A stretch of DNA of 64,000 nucleotides from Buttiauxella agrestis ATCC 33320 (GTDB lineage Bacteria; Pseudomonadota; Gammaproteobacteria; Enterobacterales; Enterobacteriaceae), in NCBI GenBank assembly GCA_024169445.1, contig JALKFA010000001.1:2170001-2234000 (forward strand), in the 5' to 3' direction. Position 1 is the stretch's first letter, and each line of letters starts with the position of its first letter. The notes beneath the pieces are model-generated. The model was given only the letters and a program-made list of their open reading frames with translations. It was not told the origin of the DNA and did not search any database. Positions 9,804 through 19,830 of the stretch are shown here, one piece after another. Both the position numbers and the translations under genes were made by a program.

Positions 9804-10595
9804 ATGCGTCTTTCATACTCGATTTTGCCTTCACTTTTATGCCTTGCCTCATCTTATGCCTATGCTGTTGAAGAGCATTCCCCGGATGCGGCGCAGGCAA
9901 ACAACCCTCTGGCGAATATGACTGCATTTAATATGCAGAACTATTACATCGGGGATGTCAGCGGTACGGATCAGGATGCCAATCAGTTCTGGTTCCGTTA
10001 TGCGCAGCCTTTTTCATTGGGTGACAGCAAATGGCTGTTGCGTGGTTCACTACCGATTAATACCTATCCTGTTGCGCCGACCGGGGGTCATAAAACAGGT
10101 TTAGGTGACCTGAACTTATTTGCGTCATGGCTTATTGATACCGGCAATCCGGCAGTGAGTTTTGGGTTCGGTCCACAAATCACGGCGCCGACGGCTACTG
10201 AAGATGCTCTGGGAACAGAAAAATGGTCTGCGGGTCTGGTCAACGTGCTCTTCGATGCCAGTTCGCCAAAATTCCAGTACGGTTATCTGGCCTCATGGCA
10301 GCATAGCTTTGCCGGAGAAGACAACCGCAGCGACGTGAATCTCGGTACTTTCCAGCCATTTTTATTCTATCAGTTGGGTGGCGGCACTTACCTGCGAGCG
10401 GCACCTATCTGGGTCTACAACTTCCAGAATGACAGTTACAGTGTGCCGATGGGGTTAGGGGTTGGACAGGTTATCAAGCAGGATAAAACCGTTTACAACT
10501 TCTTTGTGGAGCCTCAGGGTTCGGTTGCAGACCACGGCCCAGGACAGCCGCGCTGGCAGATTTTCTTCGGGTTAAACCTTCAGTTCCTGGATTAA
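9804..10595 (+). CDS. Outer-membrane barrel-like protein (MetA-pathway / 'neuromedin U' type)
   Basis: 263 residues with a signal peptide (cleavage near ...SYAYA at residue 21). The mature part is rich in amphipathic strands with aromatic residues. It carries the NPLANM start and the [11 protein letters not shown] and [17 protein letters not shown] segments typical of the family annotated as 'phenol MetA-degradation' barrels, often mislabelled neuromedin U. It ends ...NLQFLD, not in a terminal Phe. It lies 51 bp after the alkylsulfatase on the same strand, so co-transcription is plausible. A role as an outer-membrane channel is inferred; no substrate is known. Confidence 0.65.
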   Translation: MRLSYSILPSLLCLASSYAYAVEEHSPDAAQANNPLANMTAFNMQNYYIGDVSGTDQDANQFWFRYAQPFSLGDSKWLLRGSLPINTYPVAPTGGHKTGLGDLNLFASWLIDTGNPAVSFGFGPQITAPTATEDALGTEKWSAGLVNVLFDASSPKFQYGYLASWQHSFAGEDNRSDVNLGTFQPFLFYQLGGGTYLRAAPIWVYNFQNDSYSVPMGLGVGQVIKQDKTVYNFFVEPQGSVADHGPGQPRWQIFFGLNLQFLD

Positions 10596-10799
10596 TCCGT
10601 TTGTGGGACATGCTTGTCAACGATTTACATTACCGCAGCCCTTCGGGTGGCGTTAACTCGTTCATGTGTGCTAGCTCTAACTGGACGATCCCGATACACG
10701 CTTTCTGATTACGTATACTTGGCAATTTTAAAAGGATGGTTTGACGGTTGCCTTACGGACTGATTACCACCAGGCAGTAACGGATTTTCGGGAGGAAGG

Positions 10800-12407
10800 A
10801 TGAGCAAAGCTTTAATGGGTCTATGCATTTGTCTGTTGCTATTCACTTTACAAGACGCAATCAGTGCTGAGCCACGTCAGGCACCTTCCCCGCAGGAACA
10901 GGCGCGTACCTTGTCTCTGCTTAATCAACCCGTTGTGATGCTACAGGCAAAATTTGGGCTTACCACGCCAGAAGAACGGGTTAAGCGTATCGTTACGATC
11001 TTGCGCTCGCTCAATGATAATGATCTGGCCCAACCGGTTGTGACTCATAATGTAACGCGATACCGACAGCCTGCCGTGCTTTTTTCTGTCAACGGCAAAC
11101 CCTTTATGTTACTGGCTCAGGGAGACCTTGATGAAGGGGATGACCTGACGCTTGCGGAGTCGGCGGAACGCGTCAGGTTGCGTCTCGATACGCTTCGTCT
11201 CTCATTGTCTGAACAGTACTCTTCGCGTTACCTCTTATCCTCCTCGGTAAAAAGTCTGGCTGGGGCACTGGTGATAGTCGCATTGATTTGGTTTTCCCTG
11301 CGATCCTATGCCTGGCTAAAACGGGTATATACCGTGCGGCGCGCTCAGCGGAAAAGTATCATTCCTGGCGAGCTTCGCGCGTTTCTCGGTCCGATTGAGG
11401 TGCGGCTGTATGCTGTTGTTCTTACCACCACCATCCTCGTAGCATTTTACATCTGGGTAAGCTGGGTATTGCGGCTGTTTCCCTGGACGCGGATTTGGGG
11501 CATGGAGCTGGGAAGTTATGCGATAGGGCTATTGCAACTGATGGGGCTGGCGGCACTTTCCGCTCTACCGGGTCTGGTCATTGTTATCGTAATTTTTATC
11601 ATCACAGCGCTGGTAACGCGTTTGTTGAGACTGGTGTTAAGGCGAGTCGAAACCGGACAATTACATCTGCCGGGGTTACATCCGGATACGGTTGGCGTGA
11701 CCCGCAAGCTTATCAGCGTAGTCATCTGGTTATTCGCTTTGTCAGCGGCATATCCATTTCTGCCGGGCGCTAATTCACTCGCCTTCAAAGGGATAAGCGT
11801 TTTCTTCGGCCTGATGCTGACGCTGGGATCTGCTGGATTGATGAACCATGCCATGAGCGGGCTGGTTCTGACCTATTCCCGTGCACTGCGTAAAGGTGAA
11901 GTCATCAGAATTGCAGATCATGAGGGGGTTGTCAGTGAGGTGGGCATGCTGGCAACTAAAATTCTGACACGAGAGAACTACGAGGTGACGGTTCCCAACG
12001 CAGTGGTCGTTAGCGGCAGAATAGTTAACTTAAGTGCAACGCTCAAAGGCGAAGGTGTCAACATGACGACCAGTGTCACCATTGGTTATGACACGCCGTG
12101 GCGGCAGGTTGAAGCTATGCTGGAACTTGCCGCAAGCCGTACACCTGGAATTAACCGCGACATTCCTCCGTTGGTGCGGCAGTTGGCGCTGCAGGACTGG
12201 TATGTGGCGTATGAGCTTCAGGTACGTCTGAAGGCGGGTGAGTCACTGGCTGGTGTCAGAAGTACTCTACATGGCCATATACAGGATGTGTTTAATGAAT
12301 TCGGCGTGCAGATCATGTCACCTAATTTCATCAGCCAGCCCGATCAGCCGGTACTCGTGACCAAGTCGAACTGGTTTGCCCCTCCAGCAGGAGAAAAAGA
12401 AAAATAA
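10800..12407 (+). CDS. MscS-family mechanosensitive channel with signal peptide
   Basis: 535 residues. A signal peptide (about 1-23) precedes a ~120-residue periplasmic segment. Several transmembrane helices follow (about 150-170, 205-228, 245-272, 300-320), then the MscS pore helix and beta domain: LGSAGLMNHAMSG, then GEVIRIADHEGVVSEVG and YEVTVPNAVVVSGRIVN. The C-terminus is short. The size and layout match medium-length MscS homologues (YnaI/YbiO type), not MscS itself (286 residues). Members open under membrane tension to release solutes on osmotic downshock. GGGAGGAAGG lies directly before the ATG. It is not ybdG, which starts at 63543. Confidence 0.88.
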   Translation: MSKALMGLCICLLLFTLQDAISAEPRQAPSPQEQARTLSLLNQPVVMLQAKFGLTTPEERVKRIVTILRSLNDNDLAQPVVTHNVTRYRQPAVLFSVNGKPFMLLAQGDLDEGDDLTLAESAERVRLRLDTLRLSLSEQYSSRYLLSSSVKSLAGALVIVALIWFSLRSYAWLKRVYTVRRAQRKSIIPGELRAFLGPIEVRLYAVVLTTTILVAFYIWVSWVLRLFPWTRIWGMELGSYAIGLLQLMGLAALSALPGLVIVIVIFIITALVTRLLRLVLRRVETGQLHLPGLHPDTVGVTRKLISVVIWLFALSAAYPFLPGANSLAFKGISVFFGLMLTLGSAGLMNHAMSGLVLTYSRALRKGEVIRIADHEGVVSEVGMLATKILTRENYEVTVPNAVVVSGRIVNLSATLKGEGVNMTTSVTIGYDTPWRQVEAMLELAASRTPGINRDIPPLVRQLALQDWYVAYELQVRLKAGESLAGVRSTLHGHIQDVFNEFGVQIMSPNFISQPDQPVLVTKSNWFAPPAGEKEK

Positions 12408-12415
12408 GATGCCGA

Positions 12416-12691
12416 TCAGCCGTGTTTCCACATCAAGCTGATAGTCATCAGCATTGCCATACAAAGAGGTGTGAAGCTGGCAGGGAGACGATAGATGAAA
12501 AGTACCAACAGAAGCGACAAAGCAATAATACCGCCCGTAATTTCGTCTATAAACGGCAATATTTCCATGTGTGCACCGATCGAGCGGTCAAAGTTACTGA
12601 TGAGAACATTGCGGAACAAAATGATCAGCGCAAAACTGACATTCACAAATGTGAACCACGGGATACTCACTGATAGCGCCTGTCTGACCAT
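12416..12691 (-). CDS. Possible small membrane protein, unknown
   Basis: A 91-residue frame with three hydrophobic stretches (about 10-32, 46-68, 73-88) separated by charged loops (RSIGAH, YRLPAS). It runs convergently into the MscS-like gene, 8 bp away. The hydrophobic pattern is more gene-like than the overlapping plus-strand frames, which are basic and without pattern. No good Shine-Dalgarno precedes the ATG, and an in-frame stop lies 18 nt upstream, so no longer start exists. I do not recognise the family. Confidence 0.38.
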   Translation of the reverse strand: MVRQALSVSIPWFTFVNVSFALIILFRNVLISNFDRSIGAHMEILPFIDEITGGIIALSLLLVLFIYRLPASFTPLCMAMLMTISLMWKHG

Positions 12692-12896
12692 ATCACTATG
12701 GTTCTGCTACAGTGTATTCAAAGGAGGTGACGCGGTCTGACGTATTTTCCCTGTTTTTTATCACATAATCACGGCAGGCCAGATGAGACAACTTTTTATA
12801 CCTGCGAATTGAAGTATGACGGGGGATGCCTGACTGCCACAAAATAAAGCTCAGGTCATCCGGTTATCGCTTTGTATACCAGGTCATTAATGAAAA
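12692..12896. other. Intergenic region
   Basis: 205 bp between two minus-strand genes. It contains AAGGAGGTGA at 12721-12730 on the plus strand, but no open frame of useful length follows. No other signal recognised. Confidence 0.3.
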
Positions 12897-13682
12897 TTAT
12901 TCGCTTCGAGCAAATTCATTTTCGACCTGATTGACCCTTTGTAAGTACTGTGAAAATTGCTGTTCCAGCACGTTGAGGTCTACATTTTTTATATTTGATT
13001 TTTTCAGGCGAATTTCCTCTGTGCGATTGCCATATTCTATATCAATCACGATTTCGATTTCATTAATGCCTATTTCTTTGATGAGGGCCGGTGGAATAAG
13101 TAAGGGATCGGAAAATAAACCAGGGGTAATGACTACTGTTTCTGTCGTCCAGGCTATTGCCGGGCGCTTATGCAAACGGAACCCGTTATACAGGAAGACT
13201 GCTGCTATTGATGCAAGCATGATGCCGAGTAGTGAGCCAGAGCTAAAGACTAGCCCTAAACCCGGCCCCATAAGAATGGCTCCGGTGATCAAAACCTTAT
13301 CGGAATTGAATAAATAAACCTGTTCCCATTCCATATTTTCTTTTTTCGATAAAGAAGCGAGTTTGCTAAAAGTAGCCAGGCTGTTACTGCGTAAAATACC
13401 GTGGAGCAGAAAAGCCCCCATAGGCAGAAGAGCAAGGGTGGCTATGGATATCAGCCATACAGATAGCAGCCGCCAACGTGAGAAAAGAAAGGCAGAGATG
13501 AATACAACGGCCAGCGCACCCCAAAATAGGTTTTGCATGAGATATAAAATAATCATCAGATCGCGATCGGTCATTACCATCAACATTTCATATGCCAGGT
13601 AATTAAAAATGGCGCTAAATATCATTACGGCGAATAAGTTGATAACAAATCCAATCCAGAAGCATCGCGCTAAGTTTTTCAC
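12897..13682 (-). CDS. Unknown four-helix membrane protein with cytoplasmic C-terminal domain
   Basis: 261 residues from a GTG at 13682, which has AAAGGA 7 nt upstream. An ATG at 13736 would add 18 residues but has a poorer site. Two helices lie near residues 8-30 and 42-64, another near 70-93, and a Gly-rich hydrophobic stretch (ITGAILMGPGLGLVF...LLGIMLASIAAVFLYNGF) near 132-172. The remaining ~90 residues are soluble with alternating charge (EIEIVIDIEYGNRTEEIRL), like a beta-rich domain. I do not recognise a family. It sits alone between a gap and lpxH, in the lpxH direction. Confidence 0.6.
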   Translation of the reverse strand: MKNLARCFWIGFVINLFAVMIFSAIFNYLAYEMLMVMTDRDLMIILYLMQNLFWGALAVVFISAFLFSRWRLLSVWLISIATLALLPMGAFLLHGILRSNSLATFSKLASLSKKENMEWEQVYLFNSDKVLITGAILMGPGLGLVFSSGSLLGIMLASIAAVFLYNGFRLHKRPAIAWTTETVVITPGLFSDPLLIPPALIKEIGINEIEIVIDIEYGNRTEEIRLKKSNIKNVDLNVLEQQFSQYLQRVNQVENEFARSE

Positions 13683-13788
13683 GGGTAATCCTTTTAGATG
13701 AAAAAAAGATTGTCTACCCCTGATATATAAATGCAATGTTAATTATGCTGCCTATATATTCGCAGTTTATATTTTTCTGGGTTATGAA

Positions 13789-14514
13789 TTAAAACTCGAA
13801 GGGAATTAACTCGACGTCTTGGGCTGTGACTTTAATCATTGACCCTTGTGTATGCCATGCGCCAAGCACGCAGCGAAACGCGGGTTTTCCGTTTGCAGAA
13901 AGAGCGTGAATTTCCGGGCGATGGGTATGACCATGAATCATCCACTGCACCTGATGGCGGCTGAGGGCGTCGATCACCGCGTGCGGATTCACATCCATAA
14001 TCGCCATGGATTTGCTGCTATTTGAGGCTTTGCTGCCAGCACGCATTTTGGCGGCGACGCGCTTGCGAATAAACAGCGGTAGGGCGAGGAATAACCATTG
14101 CAGCCAGGGCTGGTGGACTTTTTTGCGGAACGCCTGATAACCGTGGTCGTCAGTGCATAACGTGTCGCCGTGCAGCGCCAGCATTTTGCGGTCGTATAAG
14201 TTGAGGACTTGTTCTTCTGGCAGTAATGTCATGCCGCTCAAACGGGCAAAACGTTTACCGACTAAGAAATCGCGGTTGCCATGAATAAAGAAGCAGGGGA
14301 CGCCGGAATCAACCAGCTCTTTGATCGCTACTGCAATTTGGCGGTGCAGCGGTTCGGGGTCGTCGTCGCCAATCCAGGCTTCAAACAGATCGCCAAGGAT
14401 ATAAAGCGCGTCTGCTTCCCGTGCTTGACCCGCCAGAAAACGCAGAAAACCGGCGGTGATCGCCGGTTCTTCTGAACACAGATGTAAATCTGCGATAAAA
14501 AGCGTCATCGCCAT
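13789..14514 (-). CDS. lpxH: UDP-2,3-diacylglucosamine diphosphatase LpxH
   Basis: 241 residues (E. coli 240). LpxH hydrolyses UDP-2,3-diacylglucosamine to lipid X, the fourth step of lipid A synthesis, at the inner face of the inner membrane. The calcineurin-like metal motifs are all present: D9-x-H11, G41-D42, GNRD with N80, the HGDTLC histidine near 115 and GHTH near 196-198. It lies 8 bp downstream of ppiB on the same strand, the same pair as in E. coli, so the two are likely co-transcribed. Confidence 0.97.
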   Translation of the reverse strand: MAMTLFIADLHLCSEEPAITAGFLRFLAGQAREADALYILGDLFEAWIGDDDPEPLHRQIAVAIKELVDSGVPCFFIHGNRDFLVGKRFARLSGMTLLPEEQVLNLYDRKMLALHGDTLCTDDHGYQAFRKKVHQPWLQWLFLALPLFIRKRVAAKMRAGSKASNSSKSMAIMDVNPHAVIDALSRHQVQWMIHGHTHRPEIHALSANGKPAFRCVLGAWHTQGSMIKVTAQDVELIPFEF

Positions 14515-14522
14515 CGGGCGAG

Positions 14523-15017
14523 TTATTCGCTTACGGTTACGCTAGTGATAACCACGTCTTCTTTAGGAACGTCCTGGTGCATACCGCTGCGGCCAGTGGA
14601 CACGCCTTTGATTTTTTCAACAACGTCCATGCCTTCTACAACTTCGGCAAATACGCAGTATCCCCAACCTTGCATGCTTTCGCTGCTGAAGTTCAGGAAA
14701 TCGTTGTCAGCCACGTTAATGAAGAACTGAGAGCTTGCAGAATGTGGTGCCTGAGTACGCGCCATTGCCAGCGTACCTTTGGTGTTTTTCAGGCCGTTAT
14801 TCGCTTCGTTCTGGATGGTGTCTTTGGTTTCTTTCTGCTTCATACCCGGTTCAAAACCGCCGCCCTGGATCATAAAGCCATTGATCACACGGTGGAAAAT
14901 GGTGTTGTTGTAGAAACCTTCGCGGCAGTAATCGAGGAAGTTTTTAACAGTTTCCGGCGCTTTATCATCAAAAGTTTTGATGACGATATCGCCGTGATTA
15001 GTTTGAAAAGTAACCAT
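14523..15017 (-). CDS. ppiB: Peptidyl-prolyl cis-trans isomerase B (cyclophilin)
   Basis: 164 residues, as in E. coli PpiB. It is a single cyclophilin domain without signal peptide, so cytoplasmic. Core motifs are visible: [13 protein letters not shown], the [18 protein letters not shown] active-site stretch and [16 protein letters not shown]. The enzyme catalyses proline isomerisation during folding. It is divergent from cysS across a 176-bp promoter region and precedes lpxH by 8 bp. Confidence 0.97.
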   Translation of the reverse strand: MVTFQTNHGDIVIKTFDDKAPETVKNFLDYCREGFYNNTIFHRVINGFMIQGGGFEPGMKQKETKDTIQNEANNGLKNTKGTLAMARTQAPHSASSQFFINVADNDFLNFSSESMQGWGYCVFAEVVEGMDVVEKIKGVSTGRSGMHQDVPKEDVVITSVTVSE

Positions 15018-15193
15018 GCTGTGTATCCTATATTAGTCAGACAGTGTTCGGGCAGACGGTGCCGCGACACAAGGTGGTTGTTATAGCATAACTGCTGATG
15101 ATCATCACCTTGCAAAGCGTGCTGCTTCCGTGTGGAATTTTGAGGTAACATATAACCTAATTTCGATTACACACGCTGATATGGAATCCCCTG

Positions 15194-16582
15194 ATGTTAA
15201 AAATCTTTAATACAATGAGTCGCCAAAAAGAGGAATTCAAACCTATTCATGCCCCAGAAGTTGGCATGTACGTGTGTGGTATCACCGTTTACGATTTGTG
15301 TCATATCGGACATGGCCGCACTTTTGTCGCTTTCGACGTGGTTGCACGTTACCTGCGTTTTCTCGGCTATAAGCTTAAGTATGTGCGCAACATTACCGAT
15401 ATCGACGATAAAATTATTAAACGCGCCAATGAAAATGGCGAAGATTTTGTCGCGCTGGTTGACCGTATGGTGGCTGAAATGCACACCGATTTCGACGCGC
15501 TGAATATTTTGCGCCCGGACAGCGAGCCGCGCGCCACCAAACACATCCCAGATATCATCGAAATTGTTGAACAGCTTATTGCGCGTAATCACGCCTATGT
15601 TGCCAGCAATGGCGATGTGATGTTCTCCGTGGAAACCGACGCGGATTACGGCAAGCTTTCGCGTCAGGATCTGGATCAACTGCAAGCTGGCGCTCGTGTT
15701 GAAGTAGAAGCGAACGTTAAACGTAATCCGATGGATTTCGTGCTGTGGAAAATGTCCAAGCCGGGCGAGCCGAGCTGGTCATCTCCGTGGGGCGAAGGCC
15801 GTCCTGGCTGGCACATCGAATGTTCGGCGATGAACTGCAAACAGCTCGGCAACCATTTTGATATTCATGGCGGCGGTTCAGACTTAATGTTCCCGCACCA
15901 CGAAAACGAAATCGCTCAGTCAACTTGTGCACACGGCGGCGAGTACGTTAACACCTGGATGCACTCCGGGATGGTGATGGTTGACCGTGAAAAAATGTCC
16001 AAATCGCTGGGCAACTTCTTCACTGTGCGTGACGTGCTGAAATATTACGATGCCGAAACCATTCGTTACTTCCTGATGTCCGGTCACTATCGTAGCCAGT
16101 TGAACTACAGCGAAGAAAACCTGAAACAGGCACGGACTTCGCTTGAGCGTTTATATACCGCTCTGCGTGGCACGGATTCGAGCGTTCAACCTGCGGGCGG
16201 CGAAGCATTTGAAGCGCGCTTCCGTGAAGCGATGGATGACGATTTCAATACCCCGGAAGCGTACTCTGTACTGTTTGATATGGCTCGTGAAGTGAACCGC
16301 CTGAAAACCGAAGATTTGGCGGCAGCAAATGGCCTGGCTGCGGCGTTACGCAAGCTTTCTGGTGTGCTGGGTTTGCTTGATCAAGAACCTGAAGCTTTCC
16401 TGCAAAGCAGTGTGCAGGCTGACGATGGTGAAGTGGCTGAAATCGAAGCGTTGATCAAACAACGTAACGATGCCCGTCAATCGAAAGACTGGGCGCTGGC
16501 GGATCAGGCTCGTGACCGTCTTAATGAGATGGGGATCGTGCTGGAAGATGGCCCGCAAGGGACGACCTGGCGCCGAAAGTAA
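15194..16582 (+). CDS. cysS: Cysteinyl-tRNA synthetase
   Basis: 462 residues (E. coli 461). A class I synthetase that charges tRNA-Cys. The first zinc ligand is C28; the HIGH motif is H37-I-G-H40; the KMSKS motif is in [12 protein letters not shown]. The other zinc ligands sit in the WHIECSAM and HHENE segments. The C-terminal anticodon-binding domain is intact. A rho-independent terminator follows. Divergent from ppiB, as in E. coli. Confidence 0.98.
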   Translation: MLKIFNTMSRQKEEFKPIHAPEVGMYVCGITVYDLCHIGHGRTFVAFDVVARYLRFLGYKLKYVRNITDIDDKIIKRANENGEDFVALVDRMVAEMHTDFDALNILRPDSEPRATKHIPDIIEIVEQLIARNHAYVASNGDVMFSVETDADYGKLSRQDLDQLQAGARVEVEANVKRNPMDFVLWKMSKPGEPSWSSPWGEGRPGWHIECSAMNCKQLGNHFDIHGGGSDLMFPHHENEIAQSTCAHGGEYVNTWMHSGMVMVDREKMSKSLGNFFTVRDVLKYYDAETIRYFLMSGHYRSQLNYSEENLKQARTSLERLYTALRGTDSSVQPAGGEAFEARFREAMDDDFNTPEAYSVLFDMAREVNRLKTEDLAAANGLAAALRKLSGVLGLLDQEPEAFLQSSVQADDGEVAEIEALIKQRNDARQSKDWALADQARDRLNEMGIVLEDGPQGTTWRRK

Positions 16583-16607
16583 CATTTATTCAGTTAGATA
16601 AAACATA

Positions 16608-16629
16608 AAGCGGCTTAGGCCGCTTTTTT
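16608..16629 (+). terminator. Rho-independent terminator of cysS
   Basis: AAGCGGC and GCCGCTT form a 7-bp stem around TTAG, followed by a T-run. It starts 26 nt after the cysS stop. Confidence 0.9.
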
Positions 16630-16672
16630 ATCAGCTATGATATTGGTGACAAGAATGAAAATAGGCCAATTC

Positions 16673-17335
16673 ATGGGTAGCACAAATAAAAAAGACGGTG
16701 AATCACTGAATCCACCTCTTTACTTGATCAGACCGGTCACTGATATCGTTGCTTTGAGAAAAGCGCTTTCTGGCTCTGGGATAAAGCAGTCTTTCCTTGC
16801 TGAGGACATCATTAATGCCATTGGGGAAGAAGGAAAACATCTTTATCTCTTCGAGGGCGGGGAATATACGTTTTTGCGTTCCAGTGATGGTTTAGTGATT
16901 TCGTCGGCAAGAGGCGAATTAATCTACGGTATCGCTGAGTGTATTCGTCCTCGCGGTGGCTGGTCTTTAAGAATAGAAGAACCCTGCGACTGTTGGGTTG
17001 TTCCAGCGGAAAAAGCCTTTGAAATAATTACCCAAAAGCAACTTTGGGAATCTGTCGCTAATATTTTTGCGTGGTATTTGCAGATATTTACCTCACGTGA
17101 AGAGCACCTGGTTGGCGTCCCGGCTTACGTGATGATCCGCACTAAATTGCTTGAATTACAGGCACAACCCGAAGACTTTCGCCGTGATATGAATGTAGCG
17201 GATTATATTCAGCAACGTACGCAGCTCGCGCGCAGCACGATTATGGCAATACTCGGAGAGTTACGGCGCGGAGATTACATTGAGATTAAACGCGGCAGGC
17301 TGGTGGCCGTGAACCATTTGCCGAAAGAATATTAA
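16673..17335 (+). CDS. IprA/YaiV-like winged-helix regulator
   Basis: 220 residues from the ATG at 16673, which has AGG 8 nt upstream; ATGs at 16655 and 16637 are alternatives. The one at 16637 lies almost in the cysS terminator. The middle resembles a degenerate cyclic-nucleotide-binding fold (HLYLFEGGEYTFL...). The C-terminus (NVADYIQQRTQLARST...LRRGDYIEIKRGRLVAVNHLP) closely resembles the winged-helix end of E. coli IprA (YaiV, 207 residues), a regulator affecting hydrogen peroxide resistance. It is flanked by terminators on both sides, so monocistronic, and lies next to ahpF. Its targets are unknown. Confidence 0.72.
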   Translation: MGSTNKKDGESLNPPLYLIRPVTDIVALRKALSGSGIKQSFLAEDIINAIGEEGKHLYLFEGGEYTFLRSSDGLVISSARGELIYGIAECIRPRGGWSLRIEEPCDCWVVPAEKAFEIITQKQLWESVANIFAWYLQIFTSREEHLVGVPAYVMIRTKLLELQAQPEDFRRDMNVADYIQQRTQLARSTIMAILGELRRGDYIEIKRGRLVAVNHLPKEY

Positions 17336-17367
17336 AAAAAGCTCTGGCTGTAAGGCCAGAGCTTTTT
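17334..17367. terminator. Bidirectional terminator between iprA-like gene and ahpF
   Basis: GCTCTGGC/GCCAGAGC 8-bp stem with A-run on one side and T-run on the other, so it can stop transcription from both convergent genes. Confidence 0.9.
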
Positions 17368-17391
17368 AGTTTTTGCAGGTGACTTATTGTC

Positions 17392-18960
17392 TTATGAGTT
17401 ATTTGGGGTACGAATCAGGTAATCAAATGCGCTCAGTGAAGCTTTCGCACCTTCGCCAGTGGCGATAATAATTTGTTTATAGGGCACGGTAGTGCAGTCG
17501 CCAGCAGCAAAAACACCCTTCACAGTGGTTTCACATTTCGCATCAATGATGATTTCACCCATGCGGTTGCGCTCTACGCTGCCTTCCAGCCAGTTGGTGT
17601 TTGGCAACAGACCGATTTGCACGAAAATCCCCGCCAGTTCAATCTCATGTACATTTTCGGTCAGGCGATCTTTGTACTGTAAACCAGTGACTTTGCTGCC
17701 ATCGCCTTTCACTTCCAGCGTTTGCGCATTCAAAATAATGTCGACGTTTTTCAGGCTGCGGACTTTATTCTGCAACACCTGGTCGGCTTTCATTTCTGGG
17801 GCGAACTCAAGCAGCGTAACGTGTTCGACGATACCCGCCAGATCAATTGCTGCTTCAACCCCAGAGTTACCGCCGCCGATCACCGCCACGCGTTTGCCTT
17901 TAAACAGTGGGCCGTCGCAGTGTGGGCAGTAAGTCACGCCTTTGGTGCGATACTGTTCTTCGCCTGGCACGTTCATATTGCGCCACTTCGCTCCCGTCGC
18001 AATGATAATGCTGCGAGCGCTAAGTGTTGCGCCGGAAGCCGTTTGAATCTGGTGCAAACCGCCTGCGGTTTTAGCCGGTATTAATTTGCTGGCACTTTGC
18101 GTGTCGATAACATCCACATCGTAATCATCAACGTGGGCTTTCAGTGCGCCAGCCAGTTTCTGCCCTTCGGTTTTCGGTACCGAAATGTAGTTTTCGATAT
18201 CAACGGTATCTAATACCTGGCCGCCAAAACGTTCGCCCATCAGGCCGGTGCGAATGCCTTTACGTGCCGAGTAAACCGCAGCAGCAGCACCCGCTGGGCC
18301 GCTACCGACAATTAATACATCGTAAGCTTCCCGTTTGTTCAGGGCTTCGGCTGCGCGCTTTTCGGCACCAGTATCAATTTTGCTGACAATTTCCGCGAGC
18401 GTCATCCGGCCTTGACCGAACTCTTTGCCGTTCAGGAACACCGCAGGCACACCCATCACGTTGCGCTCCTGAATTTCATTCTGGAATACGCCGCCGTCAA
18501 TGGCGATATGGCTGATGCGCGGGTTTAACACGCTCATCAGGTTCAGCGCCTGCACCACGTCCGGGCAGTTGTGGCAGGAGAGCGAATAAAAAGTTTCAAA
18601 ATGGAAATCGCCGTCAATTTCGCGGATTTGCTCAAGCAAATCTTGTGACTCTTTCGACGGATGTCCCCCGGTTTGTAGCAAAGCTAAAACCAGAGAAGTA
18701 AATTCGTGGCCGAGTGGAGAACCTGCAAAGCGCGGGCCTTTATCGGAACCTGGATTGGTAATCAGAAACGACGGTTTGCGTACCGGTAAATCGTTATTAA
18801 TCGTGAAAGTAACTTTGTCAGATAACTCAGCAATCTCTGCCAGCAGTTCCTTTATCTCGGTTGATTTTGCGCCGTCGTCCAGCGTGGCAATCAACTCAAC
18901 AGGTTTGGTTAATCTCTCAAGGTAAGCTTTGAGTTGGGTTTTCATGTTGTTGTCGAGCAT
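17392..18960 (-). CDS. ahpF: Alkyl hydroperoxide reductase subunit F
   Basis: 522 residues (E. coli 521), with the same [15 protein letters not shown] start. AhpF uses NADH to re-reduce AhpC. The tandem thioredoxin-like N-terminal domain carries the redox centre CHNC. The flavoprotein part has the FAD motif [10 protein letters not shown], the NADH motif [10 protein letters not shown] and the second redox centre CPHC. It lies 87 bp downstream of ahpC on the same strand. A bidirectional terminator follows it. Confidence 0.98.
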   Translation of the reverse strand: MLDNNMKTQLKAYLERLTKPVELIATLDDGAKSTEIKELLAEIAELSDKVTFTINNDLPVRKPSFLITNPGSDKGPRFAGSPLGHEFTSLVLALLQTGGHPSKESQDLLEQIREIDGDFHFETFYSLSCHNCPDVVQALNLMSVLNPRISHIAIDGGVFQNEIQERNVMGVPAVFLNGKEFGQGRMTLAEIVSKIDTGAEKRAAEALNKREAYDVLIVGSGPAGAAAAVYSARKGIRTGLMGERFGGQVLDTVDIENYISVPKTEGQKLAGALKAHVDDYDVDVIDTQSASKLIPAKTAGGLHQIQTASGATLSARSIIIATGAKWRNMNVPGEEQYRTKGVTYCPHCDGPLFKGKRVAVIGGGNSGVEAAIDLAGIVEHVTLLEFAPEMKADQVLQNKVRSLKNVDIILNAQTLEVKGDGSKVTGLQYKDRLTENVHEIELAGIFVQIGLLPNTNWLEGSVERNRMGEIIIDAKCETTVKGVFAAGDCTTVPYKQIIIATGEGAKASLSAFDYLIRTPNNS

Positions 18961-19047
18961 GGGTAAATCTCCCTGGTGGCAAAGCCTAAAGTGGCAAAGT
19001 GGCGGGTGTCGCGCTACGGCTCACCCGCCCTGCGAAAAGAAAAGTGA

Positions 19048-19611
19048 TTAGATTTTGCCGACCAGGTCTAATGATGGAGCCAGCGTAGCTTCGCCTTCTC
19101 TCCATTTAGCCGGGCAAACTTCACCTGGGTGAGAAGCGACATATTGAGCAGCTTTCACTTTACGCAGCAGGTCAGACGCGTCACGGCCAATGCCTTCAGC
19201 AGTTACTTCGATAGCCTGAATGATGCCCTGTGGGTCAACAATAAAGGTACCGCGGTCAGCAAGGCCCTGATCTTCGCGCATGTTTTCGAAGTTACGGGTC
19301 AGTGCGCCAGTTGGGTCACCAATCATCGCGTATTTGATTTTTGCGATGGTTTCAGAACTGCTGTGCCACGCTTTGTGGGTGAAATGGGTATCGGTAGAAA
19401 CAGAATAAATATCTACGCCCAGTTTCTGGAACTCGTCGTAATGGTCAGCCACATCGCCCAGTTCAGTCGGGCATACAAAAGTGAAGTCAGCAGGATAGAA
19501 GAAGAAAACGCTCCAGCGGCCTTCTACGTCTTGCTCGGTAACTTCAATAAATTCACCGTTTTTAAAAGCGCTGTTTTTGAATGGTTTGATTTTTGTATTA
19601 ATTAAAGACAT
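19048..19611 (-). CDS. ahpC: Alkyl hydroperoxide reductase subunit C (peroxiredoxin)
   Basis: 187 residues, as in E. coli. A typical 2-Cys peroxiredoxin that reduces hydrogen peroxide and organic peroxides in the cytoplasm. Peroxidatic C47 lies in DFTFVCPTE; the resolving cysteine lies in GEVCPAKW. The GGLGxx/YF-type C-terminal extension is present. It starts the ahpCF operon; E. coli ahpC is OxyR-activated, and an OxyR-like site lies about 80 bp upstream here. Confidence 0.98.
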   Translation of the reverse strand: MSLINTKIKPFKNSAFKNGEFIEVTEQDVEGRWSVFFFYPADFTFVCPTELGDVADHYDEFQKLGVDIYSVSTDTHFTHKAWHSSSETIAKIKYAMIGDPTGALTRNFENMREDQGLADRGTFIVDPQGIIQAIEVTAEGIGRDASDLLRKVKAAQYVASHPGEVCPAKWREGEATLAPSLDLVGKI

Positions 19612-19690
19612 CTGTATTTTCTCCGTTTTGCGATGGGAGAAAGGTACCGAATATTCGTGCCAGACTCTAATGGGTAGGCTGTATCGAATT

Positions 19691-19706
19691 GATAAGTTTT
19701 ACCTAA
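19691..19706 (-). promoter_or_regulatory. Possible OxyR half-site upstream of ahpC
   Basis: On the minus strand the sequence TTAGGTAAAACTTATC fits the half-motif ATAGnTnnnAnCTAT with two mismatches. It lies about 80-95 bp upstream of the ahpC start. A second, weaker ATAC element follows at the expected spacing. Identification rests on the known OxyR control of ahpC. Confidence 0.35.
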
Positions 19707-19723
19707 CAACTTAAGTCACAGGC

Positions 19724-19750
19724 AAAAAAAACCACCCGTTGCCGGGTGGT
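19724..19750 (-). terminator. Strong minus-strand terminator with no annotated gene upstream
   Basis: On the minus strand: ACCACCCG, 4-nt loop, CGGGTGGT, then eight T. The 8-bp stem and T-run make a canonical terminator. The transcript it ends would have to start within 19751-20049, where no minus-strand gene exists; see the ncRNA entry. Confidence 0.85.
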
Positions 19751-19830
19751 CTCAGTTTGTTGCTTGTTGCGCGTTACAATTCCACTTTAAAAAATCATAA
19801 CAGCGGCGGGATTAAATCACTGTTGCGCCA
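19724..19830 (-). ncRNA. Candidate small RNA between ahpC and opgB
   Basis: Inferred from the orphan minus-strand terminator at 19724-19750. A possible promoter upstream reads TTGACC, 17 nt, ATTTAA on the minus strand (about 19843-19812), giving a transcript of roughly 80-105 nt with a Hfq-friendly T-tail. No open frame of note and no recognised sRNA family. The 5' end is a guess. Confidence 0.35.

Noticed and set aside
10596-10799. Possible terminator/promoter signals around GCAGCCCTTCGGGTGG
   Set aside because: Pairing is short and imperfect and no T-run follows; not enough to call a site.
12721-12730. Perfect AAGGAGGTGA ribosome-binding-like sequence
   Set aside because: The GTG inside it is too close to act as start and the frame closes after about 13 codons; no other start follows at a useful distance.
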